This document shows, piece after piece, positions 24,348 to 30,212 of a stretch of DNA of 51,123 nt (its first letter is position 1; the number at the start of each line of letters is the position of its first letter). The notes under the pieces were generated by a model. It was not told where the DNA came from. It worked only from the letters and a program-made list of their open reading frames with translations, and did not search any database. Position numbers and translations under genes: made by a program. Source of the stretch: Flavonifractor sp. An92 (lineage in GTDB: Bacteria; Bacillota; Clostridia; Oscillospirales; Oscillospiraceae); the NCBI RefSeq assembly GCF_002159175.1, contig NZ_NFGZ01000021.1:1-51123 (forward strand), read 5' to 3'.

Positions 24348-25673
24348 TTATTTGTCCGGGAACGGGTCCTCCTCCGGGGACACGTCCTCGTCCGGGAGCT
24401 TGATCTGGGTGTAGACATGCTCCCAGCCGTAGCGCTTTTTGGGGTCGCCGGTCCCGGTCTTGTAAAACCGTTTGCTCAGCGGCTCAAAGCTGAGGGTGAT
24501 GGCCCGGCTGCGCTCACCGAAGAAGCGGTTTTTCAGGATGGACAGCATGGTGTCATACTTGTCCCCCTGGTCCTGGGCCCGGGACACGGAAAAGACGTTG
24601 TCGGCCAGGTTGGTCACGTCGGCGATGCCCGCCACCGCGTCGGAGTCGTCGATGCGCTCGGTCTTGCGGGGGTGGGCCACCAGGTGGACGTGGGCTCCGG
24701 CGCTCTTGGCGAAGGCGGTCAGCTCGGAGACGAACTCGGACTGGGCCCGGTAAAAATCCCGGTCCCGGCCGGCCTGGAGCCGGGCGGACATCAGGTTGTC
24801 CACCAGGAAGATCTTCGCGCCGTACCTCCGGCTGGCGTAGCGGAACAGGCGCAGGATGTCGGCGGCGTCGTGGGTGTTGCGGTTGCCGATGTCGTAGATG
24901 TGAAAGCGGCCCCGCCACCACTCGTCGATAGCCCGCTGGGCGAAGGGGGTGGCCGCCGGGAGGCTCCGGCCGGTGACCGGGTCCTTCCGGTCCTGGATGT
25001 AGTTCGGGCCCGCCGCCTGGAGGGCGATCCAGTATTTGAACTTCCAGGCGGGCAGCTCGCCGGAGTAGGCGCACACCGGGAAGCCCTGGTCCACGGCCTC
25101 CAGCAGCAGCTGGCCCAGTAGGGTGCTCTTGCCCTCGCCCCGCTTGCCGGTCCAGACCGAGAGCTCCCCCTCGTAGAAGCCGCCGATGCGGCGGTCCAGG
25201 TTGGGGATGCCGGAGAGGCAGCGCTTCATGCCGGTCATGTCGGGGGGCTTCACGTCGGCCAGGTCCAGCAGGCCGTAGACGGGCAGCTCCGTGGTGTCCA
25301 GGAGGATGTGGTCCACGGCGGCCAGGCCGTAGGTATCCCGCAGCTGCTGCACGGTGGCGCAGCCCCGGAAGGCCGGGTCGTTGGCCACCAGGAGCACCGT
25401 CTCGGGGAGCCGCCGCCGGACCTCGGCCACCATGGCCTCCCGGCGCTGGGGGTCGGGGCAGACCAGGAGGACGTAGGGGAACCGGGCGAAGAAGCTCTCG
25501 CACCGGCCCAGGTCATCCCAGGAGGCCCCGGCGGCCATGCAACCGGCGTTGATCTGGATGGTCAGCACGTCGGCGGCGTCGGCGCACAGCCAGAAGCCGG
25601 TGGGCAGCGCCGGGTCCAGAAAGCGGGGCTCGTAGGTCAGATACCGGCTCACGTCCGGCAGTTCATTCGACAT
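24348..25673 (-). CDS. Phage replicative helicase (DnaB/Twinkle-like)
   Basis: 441 residues. The first 150 residues are TOPRIM-like (TIQINAGCMAAGASWDDLGR, PYVLLVCPDPQRREAMVAEV) as in primase-helicase proteins. A RecA core follows: GGFYEGELSVWTGKRGEGKS with Walker A GKRGEGKST, Walker B KIFLVDNLMSA, and HVHLVAHPRKTERIDDSDAV then VTNLADNVFSVSRA in the H4/arginine-finger region. It unwinds DNA at the phage fork. It overlaps the replisome organiser by 11 nt, a standard phage replication pairing. Primase catalytic residues are not obvious, so priming ability is uncertain. Confidence 0.88.
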   Translation of the reverse strand: MSNELPDVSRYLTYEPRFLDPALPTGFWLCADAADVLTIQINAGCMAAGASWDDLGRCESFFARFPYVLLVCPDPQRREAMVAEVRRRLPETVLLVANDPAFRGCATVQQLRDTYGLAAVDHILLDTTELPVYGLLDLADVKPPDMTGMKRCLSGIPNLDRRIGGFYEGELSVWTGKRGEGKSTLLGQLLLEAVDQGFPVCAYSGELPAWKFKYWIALQAAGPNYIQDRKDPVTGRSLPAATPFAQRAIDEWWRGRFHIYDIGNRNTHDAADILRLFRYASRRYGAKIFLVDNLMSARLQAGRDRDFYRAQSEFVSELTAFAKSAGAHVHLVAHPRKTERIDDSDAVAGIADVTNLADNVFSVSRAQDQGDKYDTMLSILKNRFFGERSRAITLSFEPLSKRFYKTGTGDPKKRYGWEHVYTQIKLPDEDVSPEEDPFPDK

Positions 25674-26412
25674 CGAAGGTCGTCTCCTTTCGCGGTGGGG
25701 GTGGCTGTCCCTTCAGGGGAAAGACCGATTTCCAGCTGTTGGTGACGCTCTGGCGGAGGAGGAGCAGCTTGTCCTCCCGCCGCCGGCCGGACAGCCGGTC
25801 CAGCTCGCCCAGCAGGGTGCGCACCGCCCGGGGGGAGTTGACGGCCTTTTTGGCCGTGCGTACCTCCATCAGGTCCTCCAGGGCCCCGGCCAGCTCCCGG
25901 TCCTCCCCGGCGTAGCCGGTCAGCAGCTCACGAACCGCCGGAGGCAGGTCATGCTTGTCCCGCCGTTCCCCCTTGGGGGGTAGGGGGGAATATAACTGGT
26001 CAGTAACTGTTTCCTTATTACATTTCACCGAATGGGGAAATGGCTGTCCCGGTTCGGTGAAATGCATTTCCCCGTTTGGTGAAATGGGGGGCGCACGGAG
26101 CCCATAGGTCTCCAGGACGGCGTCGGAGAGGGCGTACCAGAGGGTGCGGTCGGTCTTGTCCTCACTGAAATTGCCCGAGAGGAGGGCCCCCTGCTCCCGC
26201 AGCCGCCCGGTGATGCGCTCGATCTGCCGCTTGCTCCAGAACGGGAAAAGCTTCGTCAGGGCCTCCAGGGTGTTGTAGGTCCAGGTGCGCCCCTCATGGA
26301 AGTGGCGGCCGTTGGCCTGGTTCTTGGCCACCCAGAAGGCCATGGCGTGGAGGAAGATGGCCCCGTCCACACCGTAGGCCGTGGCCAGCTCGGCGTTGAA
26401 GTGGAACTCCAT
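25663..26412 (-). CDS. Phage replisome organiser / DnaD-like replication protein
   Basis: 249 residues from the ATG at 26412; two in-frame GTG codons just upstream are alternatives given the GGAGGGGG location. The N-terminal winged-helix part (YGVDGAIFLHAMAFWVAKNQ, WTYNTLEALTKLFPFWSKRQ, IERITGRLREQGALLSG) is the typical phage replication-protein HTH that reads host or phage origins. A proline/charged linker leads to a C-terminal helical half. It precedes the helicase and probably loads it. The iteron-like ori, often inside this gene, was looked for around 25,960-26,090, where AT content rises and a near-repeated TTTCACCGAATGGGGAAATG / TTTCCCCGTTTGGTGAAATG pattern occurs. Confidence 0.8.
   Translation of the reverse strand: MEFHFNAELATAYGVDGAIFLHAMAFWVAKNQANGRHFHEGRTWTYNTLEALTKLFPFWSKRQIERITGRLREQGALLSGNFSEDKTDRTLWYALSDAVLETYGLRAPPISPNGEMHFTEPGQPFPHSVKCNKETVTDQLYSPLPPKGERRDKHDLPPAVRELLTGYAGEDRELAGALEDLMEVRTAKKAVNSPRAVRTLLGELDRLSGRRREDKLLLLRQSVTNSWKSVFPLKGQPPPPRKETTFDVE
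26016..26090 (-). repeat. Direct and inverted near-repeats inside the replisome-organiser gene, candidate phage origin
   Basis: Three related units lie in 26016-26090: TTTCACCGAATGGGGAAATG, GGTTCGGTGAAATGCATTTC and CCGTTTGGTGAAATG. They surround the least GC-rich stretch of this gene (ACTGGTCAGTAACTG lies just before). Phage origins are often embedded in the initiator gene as repeats plus an AT-rich section. This is a suggestion from pattern only. Confidence 0.4.
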
Positions 26413-26420
26413 CACGGGGA

Positions 26421-26642
26421 TCACCCCCTCCCGTTGGAAACGGCCTCGCGGAAGGCATTCAGGGCGCCCATCCGCTCCCGCAGCCGCTCCTCGGCATAGG
26501 CCAGGCAGGTCCGCTGGACCTCCGGGTCCAGCTTCAGGTCCTCCCGGGCCCACACCTCCACGTTGCTCTCCGCGTCACAGACGGCGGCGTGCAGCGCCGT
26601 GACGATGGCCGCAACAGCCTCTTTGCTCAGTGCCAGGCGCAT
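26421..26642 (-). CDS. Small phage hypothetical protein
   Basis: 73 residues, all helical: RLALSKEAVAAIVTALHAAV, CDAESNVEVWAREDLKLDPE and QRTCLAYAEERLRERMGALN. It overlaps the XRE gene by 16 nt and lies 8 nt before the replisome organiser start. No domain recognised. Function unknown. Confidence 0.6.
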   Translation of the reverse strand: MRLALSKEAVAAIVTALHAAVCDAESNVEVWAREDLKLDPEVQRTCLAYAEERLRERMGALNAFREAVSNGRG

Positions 26643-27100
26643 GGTCCCACCTCCCCATCCGGACAGTGAAGCTGGAGCTCCAGTGCTACCCGGACAATCT
26701 CCCGCAACTCCGTCACGATAGCCATGAACTCGGGGCGCTCGGCGTCGTCGATGATGTTGTCCTCGGCGATCTCCAGCAGCCGGTCCAGAGAGCCGCGCTT
26801 CTCGATCTGGCCGAGCCGGTTGTGGATGCGCAGCGCGGCCTCCATGAGGCTGCGCTCGTCCACCTGAGGGACGATGCGGCCGTAAAGGGCGTTGGTCTCC
26901 CGCAGGTGATGGACCGCCAGGTGCTGGGCGTTGTAGAGTATGACCATCAGCTCCACCACCTCGTTGGACGGGATGCGCTGGCCGGTCTCGTAGGCCCGCA
27001 GGGACTCCACACTGACGCCCAGTCGCTCGGCTGCCGCTTCCTGGGTATAACCGGCCGATTTCCGACAGATTTTATAGATATTCCGGTACTCCTCCGGCAT
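26627..27100 (-). CDS. XRE-family HTH regulator (early gene)
   Basis: 157 residues. Residues 3-60 form an HTH_XRE domain: YRNIYKICRKSAGYTQEAAA, ERLGVSVESLRAYETGQRIP, NEVVELMVILYNAQHLAVHH. The C-terminal half is helical (NRLGQIEKRGSLDRLLEIAE). It starts ATG with GAGGAGG upstream and shares a 28-nt leader with the next gene. It probably regulates early or middle phage transcription; a second XRE (28017-28217) and a repressor (28973-29293) form the main switch. Confidence 0.8.
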   Translation of the reverse strand: MPEEYRNIYKICRKSAGYTQEAAAERLGVSVESLRAYETGQRIPSNEVVELMVILYNAQHLAVHHLRETNALYGRIVPQVDERSLMEAALRIHNRLGQIEKRGSLDRLLEIAEDNIIDDAERPEFMAIVTELREIVRVALELQLHCPDGEVGPCAWH

Positions 27101-27129
27101 GGTAAAACCTCCTCCTCGGGTGTATGATA
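27101..27129 (-). repeat. Copy 1 of a duplicated gene leader
   Basis: Immediately upstream of the XRE gene start. On the minus strand it reads TATCATACACCCGAGGAGG then AGGTTTTACC. It matches the copy at 27494-27521 apart from a one-base indel and a few substitutions. It includes the ribosome site, so it may be a shared translational control element or operator. Confidence 0.7.
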
Positions 27130-27145
27130 GGGGCAGACAGGGGGC

Positions 27146-27493
27146 CTAGACGACCCGCTCCAGGGCGGTCATGGCGGCGCGGACACCGCTCAGACGCTCG
27201 GCCAGGATGCGGTCCACCGCCTCCCGCATGAGAGCCTGCATGAGGCTCAGATCCACGGGACTGCCCCCGTGGTGTTTGTACTCCACCAGCCCGCCCGGGC
27301 TGATGTTGTAGGTGTACGTTCCGGTGTCCTCATTGAGGGCCGCCCACCCGAAGGGGACGCGCCCCTGCTGGAGGGCCCGGACGATTGTGGTGGAGCTGTT
27401 CCCCAGGTACAATCCGGCCACCGTGGGGGGCACGTTGTCGTACCGGAGGATCTCCTCATCGGTCGGCCTGGGGGCCGTAGATCTCTTGGGCAT
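27146..27493 (-). CDS. Phage hypothetical protein (possible DNA-binding)
   Basis: 115 residues from the ATG at 27493. The segment EEILRYDNVPPTVAGLYLGN followed by SSTTIVRALQQGRVPFGWAA has the helix-turn-helix character of excisionase/MerR-like DNA-binding proteins: it places a short helix, a turn and then 'alqqGrvPfG', as in AlpA/Xis domains. The C-terminal half is amphipathic helix. It sits between two regulators in the early operon. DNA-binding or excisionase role is inferred. Confidence 0.6.
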   Translation of the reverse strand: MPKRSTAPRPTDEEILRYDNVPPTVAGLYLGNSSTTIVRALQQGRVPFGWAALNEDTGTYTYNISPGGLVEYKHHGGSPVDLSLMQALMREAVDRILAERLSGVRAAMTALERVV

Positions 27494-27521
27494 AGTAAAA
27501 CCTCCTCTTGGGTGTATCATT
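27494..27521 (-). repeat. Copy 2 of a duplicated gene leader
   Basis: On the minus strand it reads AATGATACACCCAAGAGGAG then GTTTTACT, directly before the ATG at 27493. It is the counterpart of 27101-27129. The shared core ATACACCC plus GAGGAGGTTTTAC is longer than a ribosome site alone would require. Confidence 0.7.
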
Positions 27522-27559
27522 GGTCCATCGACCTGCCCGACGGGTCATGGTCTGGTCGT

Positions 27560-27793
27560 TCAGAAGCTCTGGATCAGGAACGAGAGAACGAGGCCCAGGC
27601 TAAACGCCAACAGTGACTTCAAAATCAGATGACGATAGCACAGATGCTTGTATCGCTTGTAACCTTCCTCCTGGGCCTGGTAATAGAGCTTTACACCTGC
27701 CGGATCTCGGCGCTTGCGCAGTTCCTTGGGTGGTGGGTCGAATAACCAGTCCATCCAGCGATAAAGCCGCAAGCACTCTCCCTCCTTCCGCAT
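27560..27793 (-). CDS. Small membrane-anchored phage protein
   Basis: 77 residues. A basic cytosolic N-terminus (RKRRDPAGVKLYYQAQEEGY, KRYKHLCYRHLILK) ends in one hydrophobic helix, SLLAFSLGLVLSFLIQSF. GAGG lies close to the ATG. No family recognised. A tail-anchored membrane protein in an early operon could modify host division or exclusion, but this is a guess. Confidence 0.55.
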   Translation of the reverse strand: MRKEGECLRLYRWMDWLFDPPPKELRKRRDPAGVKLYYQAQEEGYKRYKHLCYRHLILKSLLAFSLGLVLSFLIQSF

Positions 27794-27817
27794 CAGAGCC
27801 TCATGGTCTCAGGCTAC

Positions 27818-28000
27818 TCAATGGTAGCCTTTCAACAAATTCAGCAGAACTAAGCACAGGGTATAACCCAGGCCACAGGCTACCATGGCCATCGTGGCAT
27901 TGCCTTGCGGATCTTCCTGGCCGGGCCAAAAACGTACGAGCAGGCCGACCACAATCACTTCCAGGACGCCGATCCCAACGTAAAGTAGCGCTTTCTCCAT
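27818..28000 (-). CDS. Small two-helix membrane protein
   Basis: 60 residues from the ATG at 28000 with GAGGAGG 6 nt upstream; an upstream extension to 28099 runs over the Cro-like gene and is rejected. Two hydrophobic helices, LLYVGIGVLEVIVVGLLVRF and ATMAMVACGLGYTLCLVLLN, are separated by WPGQEDPQGN. It is adjacent to another membrane protein. Function unknown. Confidence 0.65.
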   Translation of the reverse strand: MEKALLYVGIGVLEVIVVGLLVRFWPGQEDPQGNATMAMVACGLGYTLCLVLLNLLKGYH

Positions 28001-28016
28001 AAGCGTCCTCCTCTCA

Positions 28017-28217
28017 TTAGGTCTCGCCCGGCTGGTTGCGCCCACAGAGCGCATCCAGGGAGACGTCGTAGAGGTCGGCCAGGGCCAGCAGGGAAGCAAG
28101 CCCGGGCTGCCGGGCCCCGCTTTCCCACATACAGACAGCGGCTTTGGTGACGTGGGCCGCCTGGGCAGCCTGCGAAAGCGTAAAGCCCCGCATCTCCCGC
28201 AGTTCTTTGAGTCGCAC
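28017..28217 (-). CDS. Cro/XRE-type HTH regulator, first early gene
   Basis: 66 residues from a GTG at 28217, 7 nt after AGGAGGG; an extension to 28265 would cross the operator palindrome. The whole protein is one HTH: RLKELREMRGFTLSQAAQAA, HVTKAAVCMWESGARQPGLA, SLLALADLYDVSLDALCGRN. The WESG.RQPGLASLLALAD section is classical XRE. As the promoter-proximal gene of the leftward operon, divergent from the repressor side, it occupies the Cro position of a lambda-like switch. Confidence 0.85.
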   Translation of the reverse strand: MRLKELREMRGFTLSQAAQAAHVTKAAVCMWESGARQPGLASLLALADLYDVSLDALCGRNQPGET

Positions 28218-28262
28218 TTGTTTCCCTCCTTCCCGGTTGCCCTTTCTGGGCGATTGTGGTAT

Positions 28263-28281
28263 CATTCACACTAGGTGAATG
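28263..28281. promoter_or_regulatory. Palindromic operator candidate upstream of the Cro-like gene
   Basis: CATTCAC-ACTAG-GTGAATG has perfect 7-bp arms around a 5-bp centre. It lies between the divergent Cro-like gene (start 28217) and the plus-strand gene at 28301. Its flank GGTGAATGATTTTTTGG resembles the flank of the second site at 28952-28976. Binding by the XRE repressor or Cro is inferred. Confidence 0.65.
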
Positions 28282-28300
28282 ATTTTTTGGGGGGCGAGCT

Positions 28301-28705
28301 ATGCGCATGGAGTTAGATACGCTCTTTTCAGTCGCCTCAGCCCTAATCTCGCTTTCCGCCGTCTGCGTCTCCCTTTACTCGGTGCGTGAGAGCCGAAGGA
28401 CCGCCTTGACTGGGACCTACTTCTCCGAGATGGCAAATGCCTATTCTGACTATCTATCCTGCATCTCCGAGTTTGTGTTCCGCCGTGGCGCTTCCGAGCG
28501 TGATGCGCTTGCCGCCGCGCTGTACCGGCTCCAACTCTTTGCCTCCTCTGAAATCTCCGCTGACGCCCAGAAGCTCTACATTTTCGTATTGGATTGGGCG
28601 TCAACGAATCCGACGAGGGCGCCGGAAGTCGATGCTCTAGTAAGTGATCTAGGATACAAAATGAGGGAACATCTGGAGCAGACTCGGAAGTATGGTCGTC
28701 CGTGA
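28301..28705 (+). CDS. Prophage protein with N-terminal membrane anchor
   Basis: 134 residues, start MRMELDTLF (a second ATG at 28307 is possible). One membrane helix, FSVASALISLSAVCVSLYS, follows immediately, then a cytosolic helical body (YSDYLSCISEFVFRR, DALAAALYRLQLFASSEISA, DAQKLYIFVLDWASTNPTR). It is read opposite to the leftward early operon from the regulatory region, so it may be expressed in the lysogen. The same build, a membrane anchor plus a small helical body, occurs in superinfection-exclusion and small abortive-infection proteins, but I do not recognise a family. Confidence 0.65.
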   Translation: MRMELDTLFSVASALISLSAVCVSLYSVRESRRTALTGTYFSEMANAYSDYLSCISEFVFRRGASERDALAAALYRLQLFASSEISADAQKLYIFVLDWASTNPTRAPEVDALVSDLGYKMREHLEQTRKYGRP

Positions 28706-28863
28706 AGCGGTCCCGAAGCATTTCGGCAATGATTGCCTGGATGAACCGGCACAGTTCGACTGACATACAAACCATTACGACACTAAGGCAGAGCGAAGCA
28801 ATCTGGCTGATGAGCCCCATAGATACCACTCATCCCCCCTTTCGTTTACCACACGTTAATCAT

Positions 28864-28897
28864 AATTCGTGTTTTGCAAATTGTCAATTCACGAATT
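28864..28897. promoter_or_regulatory. Inverted repeat cluster upstream of the repressor
   Basis: AATTCGTG at 28864-28871 is the exact reverse complement of CACGAATT at 28890-28897. The second arm is itself part of a near-palindrome CAATTC-AC-GAATTG (28885-28898). A further CACG half lies at 28852. Clustered half-sites of this kind usually mark repressor operators in phage switches. Confidence 0.5.
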
Positions 28898-28951
28898 GGA
28901 TTTTCTCTGTTTTTACTTCTTCTTTCCTCTATAAAAGGAATTTAGTAAACT

Positions 28952-28968
28952 TCACCTAATGGAGGTGA
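28952..28968. promoter_or_regulatory. Operator-like palindrome overlapping the repressor ribosome site
   Basis: TCACCT-AATGG-AGGTGA has perfect 6-bp arms and contains the GGAGG ribosome site of the repressor gene. With its flanks (TTCACCTA...GGTGATTTTTTGG) it resembles the site at 28263-28281. It could act as an operator or as an RNA hairpin that hides the ribosome site. Confidence 0.55.
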
Positions 28969-28972
28969 TTTT

Positions 28973-29293
28973 TTGGATACTAGTGAACGCATTTTCTTGC
29001 TCGTAAACCAAAAGTTTACAGAGCAGCGTGAGTTTGCAGCCGCACTTGGGGTGCTTCCCAGCGTAGTCAGTGCATGGCGTACAAAGAAGTCTGAATCCTA
29101 CATGAAACGCTTGCCACAGATTGCCGAAGTCTTGGGCACTTCGGTGGAATACCTTCTCAATGGAGAAGAAAAGCCCGCTCCCATTGCTGAGAGCGGGCTG
29201 GATGCCACGAAGTACCATATGCTCAACGAGGAGAATCGGGCTCTGGTGGATCAGATGATTGAGAAGCTGCTAAAGTCTCAATCAGGTGAATGA
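28973..29293 (+). CDS. XRE-family prophage repressor (CI-like), TTG start
   Basis: 106 residues with a TTG start at 28973, 7 nt after GGAGG; no in-frame ATG precedes the HTH. Residues 8-60: ERIFLLVNQKFTEQREFAAA, LGVLPSVVSAWRTKKSESYM, KRLPQIAEVLGTSVEYLLNG form an HTH_XRE domain. The tail NEENRALVDQMIEKLLKSQS is a short helix typical of compact phage repressors; there is no LexA-like peptidase domain. Induction would therefore need an antirepressor, ImmA-type protease or promoter-level control. Its last 71 bp overlap a convergent small gene. Confidence 0.85.
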   Translation: MDTSERIFLLVNQKFTEQREFAAALGVLPSVVSAWRTKKSESYMKRLPQIAEVLGTSVEYLLNGEEKPAPIAESGLDATKYHMLNEENRALVDQMIEKLLKSQSGE

Positions 29294-29345
29294 TCTTCTC
29301 CCTATTCTCCGGTGTGAGCCGTTCAAACATTTCCTGCGGTGTCAA
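29223..29345 (-). CDS. 40-residue convergent small protein overlapping the repressor
   Basis: TTG start at 29345 with GGGAGGGGGAG upstream; 40 residues: LTPQEMFERLTPENREKIIH then LIETLAASQSSDPP and a polar end. The phrase LTPENREKxxxLIETLAASQS recurs as a small protein in Clostridia prophages, which supports translation. Its last 71 bp lie antisense to the repressor's 3' end. A consensus-like promoter about 85 bp upstream (29429-29458) can drive it. A longer frame from 29465 reads across that promoter and is less likely. Confidence 0.6.
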   Translation of the reverse strand: MTPQEMFERLTPENREKIIHLIETLAASQSSDPPEPDSPR

Positions 29346-29404
29346 GGCGCACTCCCCCTCCCAATCGGCGGGGGCAGCCCCGCCGCAATGTCTGCGTAAC
29401 CCCT

Positions 29405-29433
29405 TTGACAGTCGTTTCCATTGATGATATAAT
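29405..29433 (+). promoter_or_regulatory. Perfect consensus sigma-A promoter for the lipoprotein gene
   Basis: TTGACA at 29405-29410, a 17-bp spacer, and TATAAT at 29428-29433: an exact match to the housekeeping consensus. Transcription would start near 29440, about 60 nt before the lipoprotein ATG. Confidence 0.9.
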
Positions 29434-29458
29434 AGAACAGGTGTTCGTATCTTGTCAA
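29429..29458 (-). promoter_or_regulatory. Opposing promoter sharing the same -10 element
   Basis: On the minus strand TTGACA (29458-29453), an 18-bp spacer, and TATTAT (29434-29429). Five of its six -10 bases are the same base pairs as the plus-strand TATAAT. It points into the 40-residue gene and then antisense through the repressor. Confidence 0.75.
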
Positions 29459-29501
29459 GAGACAACTGTCGGGGAAGTTATAAACAAATGGAGGATGAAT
29501 G

Positions 29502-30125
29502 ATGAAACGCATTGCTTGTCTACTGGTGGCGGTCTCGCTGCTCGGCCTGAGCGCCTGTACCGCCGCACCCGCTACGGAGTCTCCTGCGCCTACCTCCACG
29601 CCAACCGAAGCCCCAGCTCCGACGCCATCGCCTTCTCCATCTGATTCTGCTATGCTGACAGGTATCCCTGGTTCCCACATCAAAGACATCCAACTCGGTG
29701 TTGCCAATTTTGGTATGGACGATGATTCCGCCGATGGCGCCCCTGATGGAGCTCCATATCGTTGGACTGCATCGAAATCTTGGGACTTTCCTGACACTAC
29801 GATTCTGCTAGATTATTCTATTACCGGTGATGAGGATTCTCAGTTAATCAGCGGCTCTTTTGGTGTTACTTGGGACGGCGTTACTGAAAGTGATACGTTT
29901 AACACCATCGCATCCACTTATCTTGGCTTCATTGCAACCGTTCCATATGATACTTCTAATACCCAGGAAGCAAAACAATGGGTATCGGATCAGATAGAGA
30001 CCGTTGCTGGTGGTGATCCTGTATCTACCACCATTGGCGATGCTACGTTTACTTTGTCCGGGACCCTAGCCGCTGGGGCAGATGTCCCCTCATCTTACCT
30101 GTTACAAATTGATGTCGCAAACTGA
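29502..30125 (+). CDS. Prophage-encoded lipoprotein
   Basis: 207 residues from the ATG at 29502 (7 nt after GGAGG; an ATG 3 nt earlier also fits). A signal peptide KRIACLLVAVSLLGLSAC ends in a lipobox LSAC, with Cys near residue 19. A Thr/Pro/Ser-rich spacer (PAPTSTPTEAPAPTPSPSPS) follows, then a beta-rich domain (SWDFPDTTILLDYSI, GTLAAGADVPSSYLLQIDVA). It is exported and attached to the outer face of the membrane. Its codons are less GC-rich than those of the late genes, and it has its own consensus promoter and terminator, so it is an autonomous lysogenic-conversion (moron) gene. Superinfection exclusion is a plausible but unproved role. Confidence 0.8.
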   Translation: MKRIACLLVAVSLLGLSACTAAPATESPAPTSTPTEAPAPTPSPSPSDSAMLTGIPGSHIKDIQLGVANFGMDDDSADGAPDGAPYRWTASKSWDFPDTTILLDYSITGDEDSQLISGSFGVTWDGVTESDTFNTIASTYLGFIATVPYDTSNTQEAKQWVSDQIETVAGGDPVSTTIGDATFTLSGTLAAGADVPSSYLLQIDVAN

Positions 30126-30144
30126 ACGTACTTTACGAAAAGGC

Positions 30145-30170
30145 CCGGGGCTCCGGCCCCGGTTTCTTTT
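30145..30170 (+). terminator. Rho-independent terminator after the lipoprotein gene
   Basis: A 7-bp stem CCGGGGC/GCCCCGG with loop TCCG (30145-30162), followed by TTTCTTTT. It lies 20 nt after the stop codon. Confidence 0.9.
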
Positions 30171-30183
30171 ACAGCCGATTGTA

Positions 30184-30197
30184 GAACATATGTATGT
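30184..30197. promoter_or_regulatory. LexA (SOS)-box-like palindrome before the integrase
   Basis: AGAACATATGTATG matches the Gram-positive LexA consensus CGAACRNRYGTTYC at 11 of 14 positions, with an intact left GAAC half. It also contains AACATA-TG-TATGTT (30185-30198). It is 16 nt before the integrase start codon. Confidence 0.4.
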
Positions 30198-30212
30198 TTC
30201 GGAGGTGTATCC

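Larger units (their letters stand above)
28706..28972. other. AT-rich lysogeny control region without a clear gene
   Basis: 267 bp of lower GC content than the rest of the window. It holds inverted repeats (28864-28897), TATAAA at 28930-28935 as a possible -10 for the repressor, and the leader of the repressor gene. A minus-strand frame from GTG 28829 begins with a hydrophobic stretch (GLISQIASLCLSVVMVCMSV) but overlaps the plus-strand gene and lacks a convincing end, so it is not called. Confidence 0.5.

Noticed and set aside
28299-28829. Minus-strand frame with a hydrophobic N-terminus in the lysogeny region
   Set aside because: The first 25 residues look like a membrane helix, but the rest is Arg/Ser-rich complement of the plus-strand gene at 28301-28705, and no natural end falls before it.
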